A DNA stretch of 64,000 nucleotides from Lachnoclostridium sp. UBA903 (GCA_002294045.1 DBEP01000069.1:27786-91785), one strand, 5' to 3'; counted from the stretch's first letter, positions 34,475 to 44,446 are shown. The notes: generated by a model not told the origin, from the letters alone. Translations and numbers: made by a program.

Positions 34475-34631
34475 AGTGTGTTTTTAAAAAATCATCGCAC
34501 CGTTCTGAACGCCCCACTTTGCGGTATACTGCGTCGCCATTTTGGCAGAGTTGCCCACTACGCCCCAAAACCGCTCCTTGCCTACCGCAAAGTGGGGCAT
34601 CAGTCCGGCACAAGCATTTTTCAAATACACT
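34475..34631. repeat. Complete palindromic repeat element
   Basis: About 157 bp. Outer arms AGTGT/ACACT and inner arms GCCCCACTTTGCGGTA (34511-34526) / TACCGCAAAGTGGGGC (34583-34598) are inverted. Related fragments lie at 13935-13992 and 29821-29876. No ORF. It resembles a small non-autonomous element. Confidence 0.75.
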
Positions 34632-34690
34632 CTAACCAGGAATTTATTGGCGAAAACATAAAAACATATATAAAAATGCCATTAAATTAA

Positions 34691-34719
34691 TTGACTAATA
34701 GTTATATTTATGTTAAATT
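34691..34719 (+). promoter_or_regulatory. iolJCBDEA operon promoter
   Basis: TTGACT (34691-34696), 17-bp spacer, TAAATT (34714-34719). Repeated AAGTTA / AAGTAA motifs follow to 34752. Confidence 0.55.
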
Positions 34720-34780
34720 ATTGGTAAGTTATTAACAAGTTACAAGTAAGTATCTAAAAAAAAGAAAGGTGAGTGTACCT

Positions 34781-35629
34781 GTGTCATTAGTTGATATGAA
34801 ATCACTTTTACTGAAAGCGGAACAAGGAAATTACGGAATCGGCGCTTTCAGTGTTGGTAATATGGAGATGATTATGGGAGCTGTCAAGGCTGCGGAGGAA
34901 TGTGAATCCCCGATAATTTTGCAGATAGCCCAGGTCAGGCTGCCTTATTCACCCCTTTATCTGATTGGGCCCATGATGCTCGCCGCAGCAAGGAACGCTT
35001 CCGTTCCTATTGCTGTTCATTTTGATCATGGAATGGATGTTGCCGTTATTAAAGAAGCCCTGGAGCTGGGATTTACTTCCGTTATGATTGATGCTTCCCA
35101 TTTAGCCTTTAGTGAGAACATTAAAATAGTAAAAACGGTAAAGGAAATGGCGGATAGCTACGGTGCCTCGGTAGAAGCGGAAGTGGGCCAGCTTGGCAAA
35201 AGCGAAGACGGTACGGAAAATAAGGGAATGTTTTATTCAAACCCCCTTGAGGTAAAAGAACTGTATGAAAGTACCGAAGTGGATGCGGTTGCCCTTTCCA
35301 TTGGTAATGCCCATGGATTATATACCCGGGAGCCGAAACTGGATTTTGCTATATTATCGGATACCAGAAAGCTGGTTTCCGTGCCTCTGGTACTCCACGG
35401 CGGTTCCGGCATCAGTGCGGAGGATTTCAGAAAATGCATTGCATGCGGTATCCGGAAGGTAAACATAGCCACGGCCAATTTTATGGCGGTGGAAGAGGAA
35501 GCCAGAATATATTCCGGCGGGGAGAAAAGGGATTATTTTAAATTAAGTTCCCACATGGTATCCGGAATGTGTAACAATGTAAAAGAACATATTAACATAT
35601 TTAATAGCAATAAAAAAGCATGGAGGTAA
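34781..35629 (+). CDS. iolJ: Class II aldolase, 6-phospho-5-dehydro-2-deoxy-D-gluconate type
   Basis: 282 residues. Zinc-dependent fructose-bisphosphate aldolase fold that in this context splits DKG-6-phosphate into dihydroxyacetone phosphate and malonate semialdehyde. HFDHGMD carries zinc His and the catalytic Asp. EAEVGQLG and ALSIGNAHG hold further zinc ligands, and LHGGSGIS binds phosphate. GTG 34781 lies 8 bp after AAGGTGA; a GTG at 34769 overlaps that site. First gene of the iol operon. Confidence 0.87.
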   Translation: MSLVDMKSLLLKAEQGNYGIGAFSVGNMEMIMGAVKAAEECESPIILQIAQVRLPYSPLYLIGPMMLAAARNASVPIAVHFDHGMDVAVIKEALELGFTSVMIDASHLAFSENIKIVKTVKEMADSYGASVEAEVGQLGKSEDGTENKGMFYSNPLEVKELYESTEVDAVALSIGNAHGLYTREPKLDFAILSDTRKLVSVPLVLHGGSGISAEDFRKCIACGIRKVNIATANFMAVEEEARIYSGGEKRDYFKLSSHMVSGMCNNVKEHINIFNSNKKAWR

Positions 35630-35636
35630 AGGTAAA

Positions 35637-36653
35637 ATGGAATATATAAAATTTGCGGAAAACAGGCCCTTTGACATTATATTCCTTGGAAGAATAGCCA
35701 TTGACTTTAATCCGGTGGACTATTATAAACCTCTCTCCGAAAGCACTACTTTCAAGAAATATCTGGGAGGCTCACCGGCCAATATTGCGGTGGGAATGGC
35801 AAGGCTTGGGAGAAAAGCAGGTTTTCTGGCCAAGGTATCAGAGGATCAGTTTGGTGACTTTGTAGAAAATTATTTTAAGAAGGAAGGCATTGATACAAGC
35901 CATATCAGCCGGTGTATCAACGGAGAAAAGCTTGGACTGACCTTCACGGAAATACTCAGTGAAACCGAAAGCAGTATCTTAATGTACCGGAACGAGGCGG
36001 CGGACTTACAGTTAGATGTTGCCGATATCGATGAAGATTACATAAAACAGGCAAAAGCAATTCTGATTTCGGGAACGGCCCTGGCCCAAAGCCCCAGCAG
36101 GGAAGCGGCATTAAAGGCCATGTCCCTGGCAAAAAAGAATCGGACCGCAATTATTTTTGATATTGACTACCGGCCTTATAACTGGAAAAATGCGGATGAA
36201 ATTGCAATTTATTATTCTCTTGTTGCAATGAACAGCGATATTATCCTCGGTTCCCGGGAAGAGTTTGATTTGACCCAGAAGCTTATTGCTCCGGGACAGA
36301 ATGACGAAGAGACGGCGGCCTTCTGGCATAAGCACGGCGTCAAAATCGTAATCATCAAACACGGCAAAGAAGGCTCCACCGCATATACCTGGGATGGAAG
36401 CCATTACGGAATAAAGCCGTTCCCGGTTAAATTATTAAAGTCTTTCGGCGGCGGGGACGGTTATGCTTCCGCATTTCTCTACGGCTTATTCGAAGGCTGG
36501 GATATGATAGACTGCCTGGAATTCGGCAGTGCCTCCGCAGCCCTGCTGGTAGCAAGCCATGCCTGCTCCGAGGATATGCCTTCGGTGGAAAAGATAAAAG
36601 AATTTATTAAGGAATGTAAATTAAAATACGGTGATATGATTGCAAGAGTTTAG
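35637..36653 (+). CDS. iolC: 5-Dehydro-2-deoxygluconokinase
   Basis: 338 residues, PfkB-type sugar kinase phosphorylating 2-deoxy-5-keto-gluconate. N-terminal FDIIFLGRIAIDFNPVD and KYLGGSPANIAVGMARLG are typical of IolC. The PfkB signature with the catalytic Asp is FGGGDGYASAFLYGL. GGAGG precedes the ATG, 8 bp after the aldolase stop. A small hairpin GCCTGA/TCAGGC lies at the stop codon. Confidence 0.92.
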   Translation: MEYIKFAENRPFDIIFLGRIAIDFNPVDYYKPLSESTTFKKYLGGSPANIAVGMARLGRKAGFLAKVSEDQFGDFVENYFKKEGIDTSHISRCINGEKLGLTFTEILSETESSILMYRNEAADLQLDVADIDEDYIKQAKAILISGTALAQSPSREAALKAMSLAKKNRTAIIFDIDYRPYNWKNADEIAIYYSLVAMNSDIILGSREEFDLTQKLIAPGQNDEETAAFWHKHGVKIVIIKHGKEGSTAYTWDGSHYGIKPFPVKLLKSFGGGDGYASAFLYGLFEGWDMIDCLEFGSASAALLVASHACSEDMPSVEKIKEFIKECKLKYGDMIARV

Positions 36654-36741
36654 CCTGAAGAATCAGGCCTAAAAGTAAAGGTAATTGTTTAAGGCTGGAG
36701 TGATTAATGCAATTATCCTGACTTACAGATTGGAGGTATCT

Positions 36742-37512
36742 ATGTTTGGTTATCCGGCATTTGACAAGAACGGGAAGAAGACGGTAGCCCGTATGGACGG
36801 AGTAAACAGCAATATGCTGATGGACATTACGGTATACCGCATGAAGAAAGGCGATGTGCTGAATATCTATGAAAGCGGTCGGGAAACGGCCATACTGTTA
36901 ACGGAAGGCAAGATTACATACCAATGGGAAAACCGGACGGAAACCGGTGCAAGAACCGGCGTTTTTTCCGAACCTCCTTACTGCCTGCACATTTGCAGGG
37001 ACGTTAAGGCATCCGTATCTGCACTGGGGGACAGTGAAATCATAATACAGTCCACGGCCAATGAAAATGCTTTTGAAAGCCGCTTTTATAAACAGGAGGA
37101 CTGTAAAATTGAGCTGATGGGTGAAACCCAATGGGAAGGTACGGCCAAAAGAGAAGTGCTTACCATATTTGATTATTATAATGCTCCCTATTCCAATATG
37201 GTAATGGGTGAAGTAATTACCAAGGCGGGACGCTGGTCCAGCTATGTACCCCACAGCCATCCCCAGCCGGAAGTTTATTATTATAAATTCGAAAAACCCC
37301 AGGGCTTCGGGGCCGCATTTATCGGGGATAACGTATTTAAAATAACCGACGGAAGCGCAGCTTCCATTCCCGGAGGGCTTACGCATCCCCAGACATCGGC
37401 ACCGGGTTATAATATGTATTATTGCTGGATGATCCGCCATCTTGACAATAATCCCTGGACGGCCAGGGATGTGGACCCGCAGCACCAATGGCTGCTGGGG
37501 GAAGGAATATAA
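36742..37512 (+). CDS. iolB: 5-Deoxy-glucuronate isomerase
   Basis: 256 residues of the KduI/IolB double cupin family: isomerises 5-deoxy-glucuronate to 2-deoxy-5-keto-gluconate. Metal site pattern YVPHSHPQPEVYYYKFEKPQGFG, later GLTHPQTSAPGYNMYYCWMIRH. ATG 36742 follows TTGGAGG at 8 bp; the open frame to 36685 upstream has no site. Cytoplasmic. Confidence 0.92.
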   Translation: MFGYPAFDKNGKKTVARMDGVNSNMLMDITVYRMKKGDVLNIYESGRETAILLTEGKITYQWENRTETGARTGVFSEPPYCLHICRDVKASVSALGDSEIIIQSTANENAFESRFYKQEDCKIELMGETQWEGTAKREVLTIFDYYNAPYSNMVMGEVITKAGRWSSYVPHSHPQPEVYYYKFEKPQGFGAAFIGDNVFKITDGSAASIPGGLTHPQTSAPGYNMYYCWMIRHLDNNPWTARDVDPQHQWLLGEGI

Positions 37513-37545
37513 TATCTTGATTATGTCAATTAAGGAGGAGTTACA

Positions 37546-39477
37546 ATGGGTAATTTAACGATGACGGTAGGTCAGGCTTTGGTGAAATTCCTGGATAACC
37601 AGTATGTAAGCCTTGACGGAAAGGAAGATAAATTCGTTGACGGCATATTTACGGTTTTCGGACACGGTATTGTCTGCGGCTTAGGCCAGGCACTGGATGA
37701 AAATCCCGGGGAATTAAAGGTATACCAGGGCCGCAATGAGCAGGGGATGGCCCACGCTGCCGCAGGGTTTGCCAAACAGAGCAACCGGAGAAGAATTATA
37801 GCCTGTGCCTCATCCATCGGACCGGGATCCGCCAATATGGTTACGGCCGTTGCCGATGCAACCGCTAATAATATCCCCCTGCTGGTATTTACAGGCGATA
37901 CCTTTTCGACCAGACAGCCGGACCCGGTATTGCAGCAGGTAGAACAATTTCAGGATGCCACGGTTACTACCAGTGACGCATTCCGTCCCGTGTCCAGGTA
38001 CTGGGACCGGGTAAGCCGTCCGGAACAGTTAATGACAGCCCTCTTAAATGCCGTGCGGACTCTTACGGACCCTGAAACGGCGGGCGGTGTATGTATTACA
38101 TTGCCCCAGGATGTACAGGGGGAGACCTTCTCATTTCCGGACTATTATTTTAAAAAACGTGTCCACAGGATAGTAAGAAGGAATCCCGACAGCTTTGAAG
38201 TTAAGGACGCCGCCGGCCTGGTTCTGAAAAAGAAAAAACCAATGGTAATCGTAGGTGGAGGTGTCAGGTATTCGGAAGCAGGAGAAGAAGTTCTAAAGTT
38301 CTGTGATACCTTTCACATACCTTTTGCAGAAACCCAGTCCGGAAAAAGTGCAATTCCCTCGCCCCATGCCCTGAATCTCGGAGGCGTAGGCGTAACCGGC
38401 AACAGTGCGGCCAATACCATCGCCGCAGAGGCCGATTTAATCATTGGGGTGGGCACCAGATTAACGGACTTTACAACTGGTTCCAAGGAACTGTTCCGGA
38501 ATAAAGAGGTGGAATTTGTCCTGATTAACGTATCCAGGTATCATGCTGAAAAACTGGATGGGTACCCTGTGGTGGCCGATGCAAAAGCAGGGATACAGGC
38601 AATTTTCAAAGAACTTGAGAATTCGGGTTATAAAACCGGATATACTGCGGAAATCGAAGAAGCACAGCAGGACTGGAAGAGAGAAATGGACTTTCTTACC
38701 CGCAACGTATTTGATGATAATTATGAATCCCTTGTAAAAGAAAAGGAACCGGGCATTGAAGAAGAATTTGTGAAGGCTACCGGCGGCAGGATTACCCAGA
38801 CGAAAGCCATCGGAATTATCAGGGAACATATTGAAAAAGACGCCATTGTAGTGGGAGCTTCAGGCAGCCTGCCGGGGGACCTGCAAAGAATGTGGACTAC
38901 GGAGGTTAAGGACTCCTATCATATGGAATACGGTTATTCCTGTATGGGTTATGAAATAGCGGCGGCCTTCGGAGCTAAACTGGCAGAGCCCGGCCGGGCC
39001 TGTTATGCCATGGTAGGGGACGGGGCTTTTATGATGCTTCATTCCGAAATTGCAACCGCTTTACAGGAAAATAAAAAAATTACGGTTCTGCTTTTCGACA
39101 ACTGCGGATTCGGATGTATCAACAATCTTCAGATGGGAAAAGGCATGGGAAGCCTGGCAACTATGTTCCGTTACCGGGACAGCGAAACAAACAGGCAGGA
39201 CGGCAGGCTAATCAACACGGATTTTGCCATGATTGGACGGGGATACGGAATGACTGCATATACTGCAAAAACCGATGAAGAACTGACGGCTGCCCTGGAA
39301 GAAGCAAAACATGTGGACAATTCGGTACTGATTGATATTAAGGTCTTGCCCAAATCCATGACGGGGGATTATGGTTCCTGGTGGCATGTGGGAATCGGTG
39401 ACAGCAAGACCAATCCCAATATTAAAGCGGCTTATGAGGACAGGCAAAAACATCTGGAAAATGCCAGAATGTATTAA
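37546..39477 (+). CDS. iolD: 3D-trihydroxycyclohexane-1,2-dione hydrolase (TPP-dependent)
   Basis: 643 residues, acetolactate-synthase-like fold opening the inositol ring. TPP-binding segment GDGAFMMLHSEIATALQENKKITVLLFDN, activating Glu in YQGRNEQGMAHAAAGFA, and the IolD-specific ETQSGKSAIPSPHALNLGGVGVTGNSAAN. AAGGAGGAG precedes the ATG. It ends three bases before the open frame of iolE. Confidence 0.94.
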   Translation: MGNLTMTVGQALVKFLDNQYVSLDGKEDKFVDGIFTVFGHGIVCGLGQALDENPGELKVYQGRNEQGMAHAAAGFAKQSNRRRIIACASSIGPGSANMVTAVADATANNIPLLVFTGDTFSTRQPDPVLQQVEQFQDATVTTSDAFRPVSRYWDRVSRPEQLMTALLNAVRTLTDPETAGGVCITLPQDVQGETFSFPDYYFKKRVHRIVRRNPDSFEVKDAAGLVLKKKKPMVIVGGGVRYSEAGEEVLKFCDTFHIPFAETQSGKSAIPSPHALNLGGVGVTGNSAANTIAAEADLIIGVGTRLTDFTTGSKELFRNKEVEFVLINVSRYHAEKLDGYPVVADAKAGIQAIFKELENSGYKTGYTAEIEEAQQDWKREMDFLTRNVFDDNYESLVKEKEPGIEEEFVKATGGRITQTKAIGIIREHIEKDAIVVGASGSLPGDLQRMWTTEVKDSYHMEYGYSCMGYEIAAAFGAKLAEPGRACYAMVGDGAFMMLHSEIATALQENKKITVLLFDNCGFGCINNLQMGKGMGSLATMFRYRDSETNRQDGRLINTDFAMIGRGYGMTAYTAKTDEELTAALEEAKHVDNSVLIDIKVLPKSMTGDYGSWWHVGIGDSKTNPNIKAAYEDRQKHLENARMY

Positions 39478-39498
39478 ATGGAATGGAGGATTACAGGG

Positions 39499-40395
39499 AT
39501 GCTCAACAAAGATAAGATTAAACTTGGAATTGCGCCCATTGGCTGGACAAATGACGATATGCCTGCTTTAGGAGGGGAAAACACGTTTGAACAGTGTATC
39601 AGTGAAATGGCTCTGGCCGGTTTTACCGGATGTGAAGTAGGAAACAAATATCCCAAGGATACAAAAGTGTTAAAAGCCGCTCTGGACCTTAGAGGAATGC
39701 GAATTGCCAGCAAATGGTTTTCTTCCTATCTGGTGGCGAAGCCGTATGAAGAAACGGAAAAGGAATTTGTAAATGAACTGGGGTATCTTAAGGCTCTTGG
39801 TGCAAACCGTATCAATGTTTCGGAGCAAAGCTACTCCGTCCAGGGTAATGAAGCCCTGTCCATATTCGATAACAAGGTATATTTTACGGATGAGGAATGG
39901 GATAAACTCTGTGACGGATTAAATAAACTGGGTAAGCTGGCGGCATCAGACGGATTTAAATTATGCTTCCATCATCACATGGGCACAGGCGTCCAGACAA
40001 TAGCGGAAACGGAACGCCTTATGGATAATACGGATAAAAACTATGTATTTCTATGCTATGATACGGGGCACTTTACCTTTTCCGGCGAAGATCCCCTCTG
40101 CATACTGAAAAAATATCCGGAGAGAATCGGCCATGTACATTTAAAGGATGTCCGGGAGGATGTTCTGAAAAGAGCTACGGAGGGGAAATGGTCTTTCTTA
40201 AGGTCCGTAAGAGAGGGTACCTTTACCGTTCCGGGAGACGGCTGTGTGGATTTTGAATCCGTATTTGCGGAACTTGAGAACTCCGGTTACGAAGGCTGGC
40301 TGCTGGTGGAAGCCGAACAGGATCCGGCAAAGGCAAATCCCTTTCAATATGCAAAAATGGCACGGGACTATATCAGGAAAATGATAAACATATAA
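39499..40395 (+). CDS. iolE: myo-Inosose-2 dehydratase
   Basis: 298 residues, AP-endonuclease-2-like TIM barrel removing water from 2-keto-myo-inositol. Starts MLNKDKIKLGIAPIGWTNDDMPALGGENTFEQCISEM, the standard IolE N-terminus. Metal ligands lie in LCFHHHMGTGVQT, CYDTGHF and GHVHLKDV. GGAGG is 9 bp before ATG 39499; the ATG at 39478 would overlap it. Confidence 0.94.
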   Translation: MLNKDKIKLGIAPIGWTNDDMPALGGENTFEQCISEMALAGFTGCEVGNKYPKDTKVLKAALDLRGMRIASKWFSSYLVAKPYEETEKEFVNELGYLKALGANRINVSEQSYSVQGNEALSIFDNKVYFTDEEWDKLCDGLNKLGKLAASDGFKLCFHHHMGTGVQTIAETERLMDNTDKNYVFLCYDTGHFTFSGEDPLCILKKYPERIGHVHLKDVREDVLKRATEGKWSFLRSVREGTFTVPGDGCVDFESVFAELENSGYEGWLLVEAEQDPAKANPFQYAKMARDYIRKMINI

Positions 40396-40417
40396 TACAG
40401 AAAGGAATGGTGGAACA

Positions 40418-41920
40418 ATGGAAAAATTAAAATATTTTGCAGGGGGACAGTATATAGAATCCAAAACGGATAAATTTAGTGAAGTATATAATCCAAGTAC
40501 GGGAGAAGTTACGGCACTGGTGCCTAACTGTACGTCCAATGAAGTGGAGGATGTCATAGGAATTGCAAAAAGAGCCTATGAAAGCTGGTCAAAAGTCCCG
40601 GTCGTAAAACGTGTCCAGGTTCTTTACAAACTGCGGCAGTTAATTGAAGAGCACATAGAGGAGCTGACCTATCTGGTAGCCCAGGAGCACGGGAAAGTAT
40701 GGGAAGAGGCCATGGGAGACGTGTTAAAAGCCAAGGAAGGGACGGAGCTGGCCTGCCAGGCACCCAGTCTGATTATGGGAGAGTCCTTAATGAATGCCTC
40801 CTCCGGCTTTGATACCGTATTATACAGGGAATCCCTGGGAGTATTTGCCGGTATCGTGCCTTTTAATTTCCCGGCCATGATTCCAATGGGCTGGATGTCA
40901 CCCATGTGTATTGCGGCGGGTAATACCATAGTTTTAAAAGTCTCCAGTTCCACACCCAGAACTGCACTTCGTTTTGCCGAACTATATAAAGAAGCCGGCC
41001 TGCCGGACGGTGTTTTGAATATTGTAACCTGCAGCAGAAGGGAAGCCGAAATCTTTTTAACCCATCCGGATATTAAAGGTATCTCCTTTGTGGGAACCAC
41101 AGCGGTGGGCAAGCATATTTATTCCGTGGCGGCCGCTCATGGCAAGAGGGTGCAGGCTTTATGCGAGGCCAAGAACCATGCCCTGGTAATGAGCGATGCG
41201 GCCATTGACCGTACGGCAGCAGGCATTATCAATTCTGCTTTTGGCTGCGCAGGAGAACGCTGTATGGCGCTGCCGGTAGTCGCGGCGGAAGAGGAAATTG
41301 CTGATGCCCTGGTTTCAAAGCTGGTGGAGCTGGCTAAAGGGTTAAAAGTAGGTCCTGCATATGACAAAACATCAACTCTGGGTCCGGTTGTCAACTTAAA
41401 GCATAAGGAAAGTATCTTAAACTGGATTCAGAAAGGAATAGAAGAAGGAGCCAGACCGGTGCTGGACGGCAGGAATGTCAAAGTTGAAAACTTTGAAAAC
41501 GGCTACTATTTAGGCCCCACCATCTTTGATTATGTTACGGAAGATATGACGATAGGAGCTTCCGAGATCTTCGGCCCCGTATTATGCGTAAAAAGGGTGA
41601 AAGATTTTGAAGAAGGGCTGGCCGTAATGAACCGTAATCCGTTTGCCAATGGCTCCGTTATCTATACCCAGAACGGTTATTTTGCAAGGGAGTTTTCGGT
41701 CAGAACTCATGGCGGCATGGTAGGGGTAAATGTGGGAATTCCCGTACCTGTCGGTGTATTTCCGTTTTCCGGACATAAGGATTCCTTCTTCGGAGACCTT
41801 CATTGTCTAGGCAAGGACGGTATTAAATTCTACACGGAAAGCAAATGTGTAACCACCCGTTGGTTTGACGAGGAAGAAAAGAAGAATACAAAGGTAAATA
41901 CCTGGGATGGTACCATTTAA
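40418..41920 (+). CDS. iolA: Methylmalonate-semialdehyde dehydrogenase (acylating)
   Basis: 500 residues, aldehyde dehydrogenase superfamily, making acetyl-CoA from malonate semialdehyde, the last step. Oxyanion Asn150 in VPFNFP, catalytic Cys282 in GCAGERCMALPVVAAEE, and the C-terminal IPVPVGVFPFSGHKDSFFGD that marks the MMSDH group. It completes the pathway from inositol to acetyl-CoA and DHAP. A weak GGTACC inverted pair flanks its stop codon; no strong terminator is visible. Confidence 0.93.
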   Translation: MEKLKYFAGGQYIESKTDKFSEVYNPSTGEVTALVPNCTSNEVEDVIGIAKRAYESWSKVPVVKRVQVLYKLRQLIEEHIEELTYLVAQEHGKVWEEAMGDVLKAKEGTELACQAPSLIMGESLMNASSGFDTVLYRESLGVFAGIVPFNFPAMIPMGWMSPMCIAAGNTIVLKVSSSTPRTALRFAELYKEAGLPDGVLNIVTCSRREAEIFLTHPDIKGISFVGTTAVGKHIYSVAAAHGKRVQALCEAKNHALVMSDAAIDRTAAGIINSAFGCAGERCMALPVVAAEEEIADALVSKLVELAKGLKVGPAYDKTSTLGPVVNLKHKESILNWIQKGIEEGARPVLDGRNVKVENFENGYYLGPTIFDYVTEDMTIGASEIFGPVLCVKRVKDFEEGLAVMNRNPFANGSVIYTQNGYFAREFSVRTHGGMVGVNVGIPVPVGVFPFSGHKDSFFGDLHCLGKDGIKFYTESKCVTTRWFDEEEKKNTKVNTWDGTI

Positions 41921-42084
41921 TCCGGTACCTTGAAGAAGGGGCTGTTTCAAAACTAATTAATCAGTGGAGAAGCAGCTCCTTATAGAGCCGTGCCTTTTCT
42001 AACAAGTACAATAATTCCTTATCTCAACTATTATAATACCGACGATGAAATTGGAATTATATTACAAAAACATATGATACGAAT

Positions 42085-42129
42085 GCAAGCAGCCCTGCCC
42101 GGCCACAAGAAAATGGCAGGACTGCTTGC
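42085..42129. terminator. Hairpin between iolA and the minus-strand genes
   Basis: GCAAGCAGCCCTGCC and GGCAGGACTGCTTGC pair over 15 bases (one G-T) around a 15-base loop. It lies between convergent genes, so it is a probable bidirectional stop, although no long T-run follows. Confidence 0.5.
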
Positions 42130-42152
42130 CATTTATATTCTTTCCATTATGC

Positions 42153-43028
42153 TCATAATGAACAAGACAGCCATATCGGAAATAATGTTGAAATCCATTC
42201 CGATGCTTTACGTCTGGTTTCAAAGCCGATGTAACCTTTATAGCTGTAAAGGTAATCTATTTTCCACTGGTCTGTTGCTATTTGTTTTTCCAGAAGGAGA
42301 CGTAATAAAGGGGCGCTGTTTTTTTCCGCCGTTAACCGCCTTTTCCCAAGGATATAGGTTAAATCAGTAAGAGAGAGAGCATAGCTTTGCGGAATCATTA
42401 TGTCTGTAATATGCGGACTGATGGGTTTGCCATCCGATAACCGCTGAAACATTTTATGACGAAGCATATAGCCTATCCCTTGCATAAGAAGATTTTCCAC
42501 TTCCTGATTTTCGTATTTGACATACTCCGAATAGGTTACAAGTGCTCGTACTGTTTTACCGATACCAATATAACAAGGCGTTTTTCCAAGACAGCCGCCA
42601 TGTTTGCAAATACCCTTGTGAGGCCATGAAGTGGTTTCATTACGCTCAAAAAGCTGATAATGTTTTATCCAGCTTATAGCTGCCTGTGCTTCTTTACTGG
42701 CAGCAAGACCAAGGCGACAATAGACTTCAAGCAGCATTGCATTGTAGCAGGGGACAATTTCTTTTATCCCACCTAAACATGAAAATCCTTCTGACGTGGC
42801 AATGTTTCGGTTGATATAATTTATCAACTTTTGAGTGTAGGACAATTTTTCAATGTGTGGAATTTCACTCAATCCCATAACCCGAAATACAGCAAACAAA
42901 GGGTTATCCACAAAATCTCCGGTGAGCTTGCCGACCAGTTCTGATTCACTTAACAGACGGAAAATTTCACTATCATTCAAATGATTATTTTTCTCAAAAG
43001 CAATCCTTAAGGCTAATGCAGTTTCCAT
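42153..43028 (-). CDS. Alpha/alpha-toroid-like protein of unknown function
   Basis: 291 residues, mostly helical, with repeated helix pairs resembling the prenyltransferase/terpene-cyclase toroid (AMLLEVYCRLGLAASKEAQAAISWIKHYQLF; IGIGKTVRALVTYSEY; LLMQGIGYMLRHKMF). A Cys/His group, GICKHGGCLGKTPCYIG, could hold metal. No signal peptide. It follows the DUF2812 gene by 11 bp on the same strand. I do not recognise its role. Confidence 0.6.
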   Translation of the reverse strand: METALALRIAFEKNNHLNDSEIFRLLSESELVGKLTGDFVDNPLFAVFRVMGLSEIPHIEKLSYTQKLINYINRNIATSEGFSCLGGIKEIVPCYNAMLLEVYCRLGLAASKEAQAAISWIKHYQLFERNETTSWPHKGICKHGGCLGKTPCYIGIGKTVRALVTYSEYVKYENQEVENLLMQGIGYMLRHKMFQRLSDGKPISPHITDIMIPQSYALSLTDLTYILGKRRLTAEKNSAPLLRLLLEKQIATDQWKIDYLYSYKGYIGFETRRKASEWISTLFPIWLSCSL

Positions 43029-43039
43029 TTTATACCCCC

Positions 43040-44446
43040 TTAGAAATAAACGCGCAGTTTTTCAACTATAATGGCAATCTGCTCTGACGTTGGAATCTCA
43101 TCAAAATTAATGTAAACAATCCGATTGCCCCAACAGAGGATGTATTCATTCATTGCCTCATCCTGACGATACAGCTGATAGACCGCATCGGCCTGCCACG
43201 CGGGGGCATCCGTCTTCCGGAAGTATCTTTTATACTGTTCCGGCAAATCCCGTTCATAGTTATACCGGTCTAAATAATCATTCAGACAGAGGTCAAACAA
43301 TGCGGGAAGCTTAACTTTCACAATCTCATATCTTAGTTCGGGAGCAAGCTGTCCGTCGGGGAAAGATTTTTGTATTGCGTTGTATTGAACCAGAAGGAAG
43401 GATTCTCTCGCTGTCCATTCATAGGAATAGTGGTCATAATCCACATCCTGTAAATCTTCGACTTTTAAAGGCAGCGGGTCGTAATAAATGTCCCAGGTAT
43501 GGGTGCTGCCGTTCGGCAGAGTGGTGGTATAGGTTTCATCCGGCTCTTTGCCGAACCAACCGGCATTCACTCCCCGGACAATGCCCCAAACCATTGCGCC
43601 AGTCAGAACCAAGGACAGAATTATACAGGAGACCATAGTGATAGTGAAATTAACCCTTCTGGAAACCTTTGTCCGTTTAAGAACATTCTTGATAATAAAT
43701 ACCATGGCAATTAAAACTGTTACATTTACGATTCCTAAAATTCCGCCCCAGCCCAAGTGTTGTGTTGACATGTAAAACACGGCCAGAACGATTGCAATTG
43801 CTGTCAGAAGCCACATGAAACAGGATACTTTCTTATAACCTCCACTGCTTTCAATGCAGGTTCCTCCCATGCTGACAGCTTTTTTGGATTTTAGGTACCA
43901 GACTGCATAGCCAATTAAAGGTGTCAGCATTTGAATGGCAAGGATAATCCAAACCACCGCCAAAAGAGCCATGCCGTTTGATAACTGGTAAACCGGAGCA
44001 TCAGAAATTGCGTGGAGTTGAATAATTAGCTGCAATAAGGACAACAGCAGTATCAGCCCACTGCCCGGCAGGAAATTTTTCATCATAGCCCTGTGAATGG
44101 CTTTCAGCTTAACTGATTCCTCTGTTTCAATAGGAGTTGGATTTTCCTGTTCTGTACAGAAAATCTGCATCTGTGCCCACTCTGTTACCAGTTTCCAACC
44201 GGCGTCCTTGCAGTATTCATGGAAGGTCTTCTGATTCTCCGTGGGATAAGGATTAAACTCCGAAGCCTCGGAGAAGTAAGCCACCGCATAGGTCAGTTTC
44301 CGTGGTTCTGTTTTATAATATTCCCAATAAAATCGGGTGATTTTGTGAAGCTGCCAACCCCGCGCAGCCATCCTTTCAAGATGCCTTTCAATACCTGTAT
44401 AGTCATAGAACAGAAACTGTTCAAATCTACGCTTTATAGCTTTCAT
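43040..44446 (-). CDS. DUF2812 membrane protein
   Basis: 468 residues. The first 110 are the DUF2812 domain (KRRFEQFLFYDYTGIERHLERMAARGWQLHKI). About six membrane helices span 125-310, and the C-terminus is soluble and Tyr-rich. Such proteins are usually encoded with a PadR repressor, as here, where the two genes overlap by 20 bp. It probably responds to membrane or envelope stress; no biochemical function is known to me. Confidence 0.82.
   Translation of the reverse strand: MKAIKRRFEQFLFYDYTGIERHLERMAARGWQLHKITRFYWEYYKTEPRKLTYAVAYFSEASEFNPYPTENQKTFHEYCKDAGWKLVTEWAQMQIFCTEQENPTPIETEESVKLKAIHRAMMKNFLPGSGLILLLSLLQLIIQLHAISDAPVYQLSNGMALLAVVWIILAIQMLTPLIGYAVWYLKSKKAVSMGGTCIESSGGYKKVSCFMWLLTAIAIVLAVFYMSTQHLGWGGILGIVNVTVLIAMVFIIKNVLKRTKVSRRVNFTITMVSCIILSLVLTGAMVWGIVRGVNAGWFGKEPDETYTTTLPNGSTHTWDIYYDPLPLKVEDLQDVDYDHYSYEWTARESFLLVQYNAIQKSFPDGQLAPELRYEIVKVKLPALFDLCLNDYLDRYNYERDLPEQYKRYFRKTDAPAWQADAVYQLYRQDEAMNEYILCWGNRIVYINFDEIPTSEQIAIIVEKLRVYF

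Larger units (their letters stand above)
34181..34780. other. iolG-iolJ divergent control region
   Basis: No gene is supported here. It holds the iolG promoter, two direct repeats beside it, a complete palindromic repeat element (34475-34631) and the iolJ promoter. Short ORFs at 34199 and 34478 overlap these signals and have no binding sites. Confidence 0.7.

Noticed and set aside
34199..34690. Two short plus-strand ORFs in the iol control region
   Set aside because: They cover the iolG promoter and the palindromic repeat and have no binding sites.
36898..37488. 196-codon minus-strand ORF inside iolB
   Set aside because: Antisense shadow; the plus strand encodes a complete IolB.
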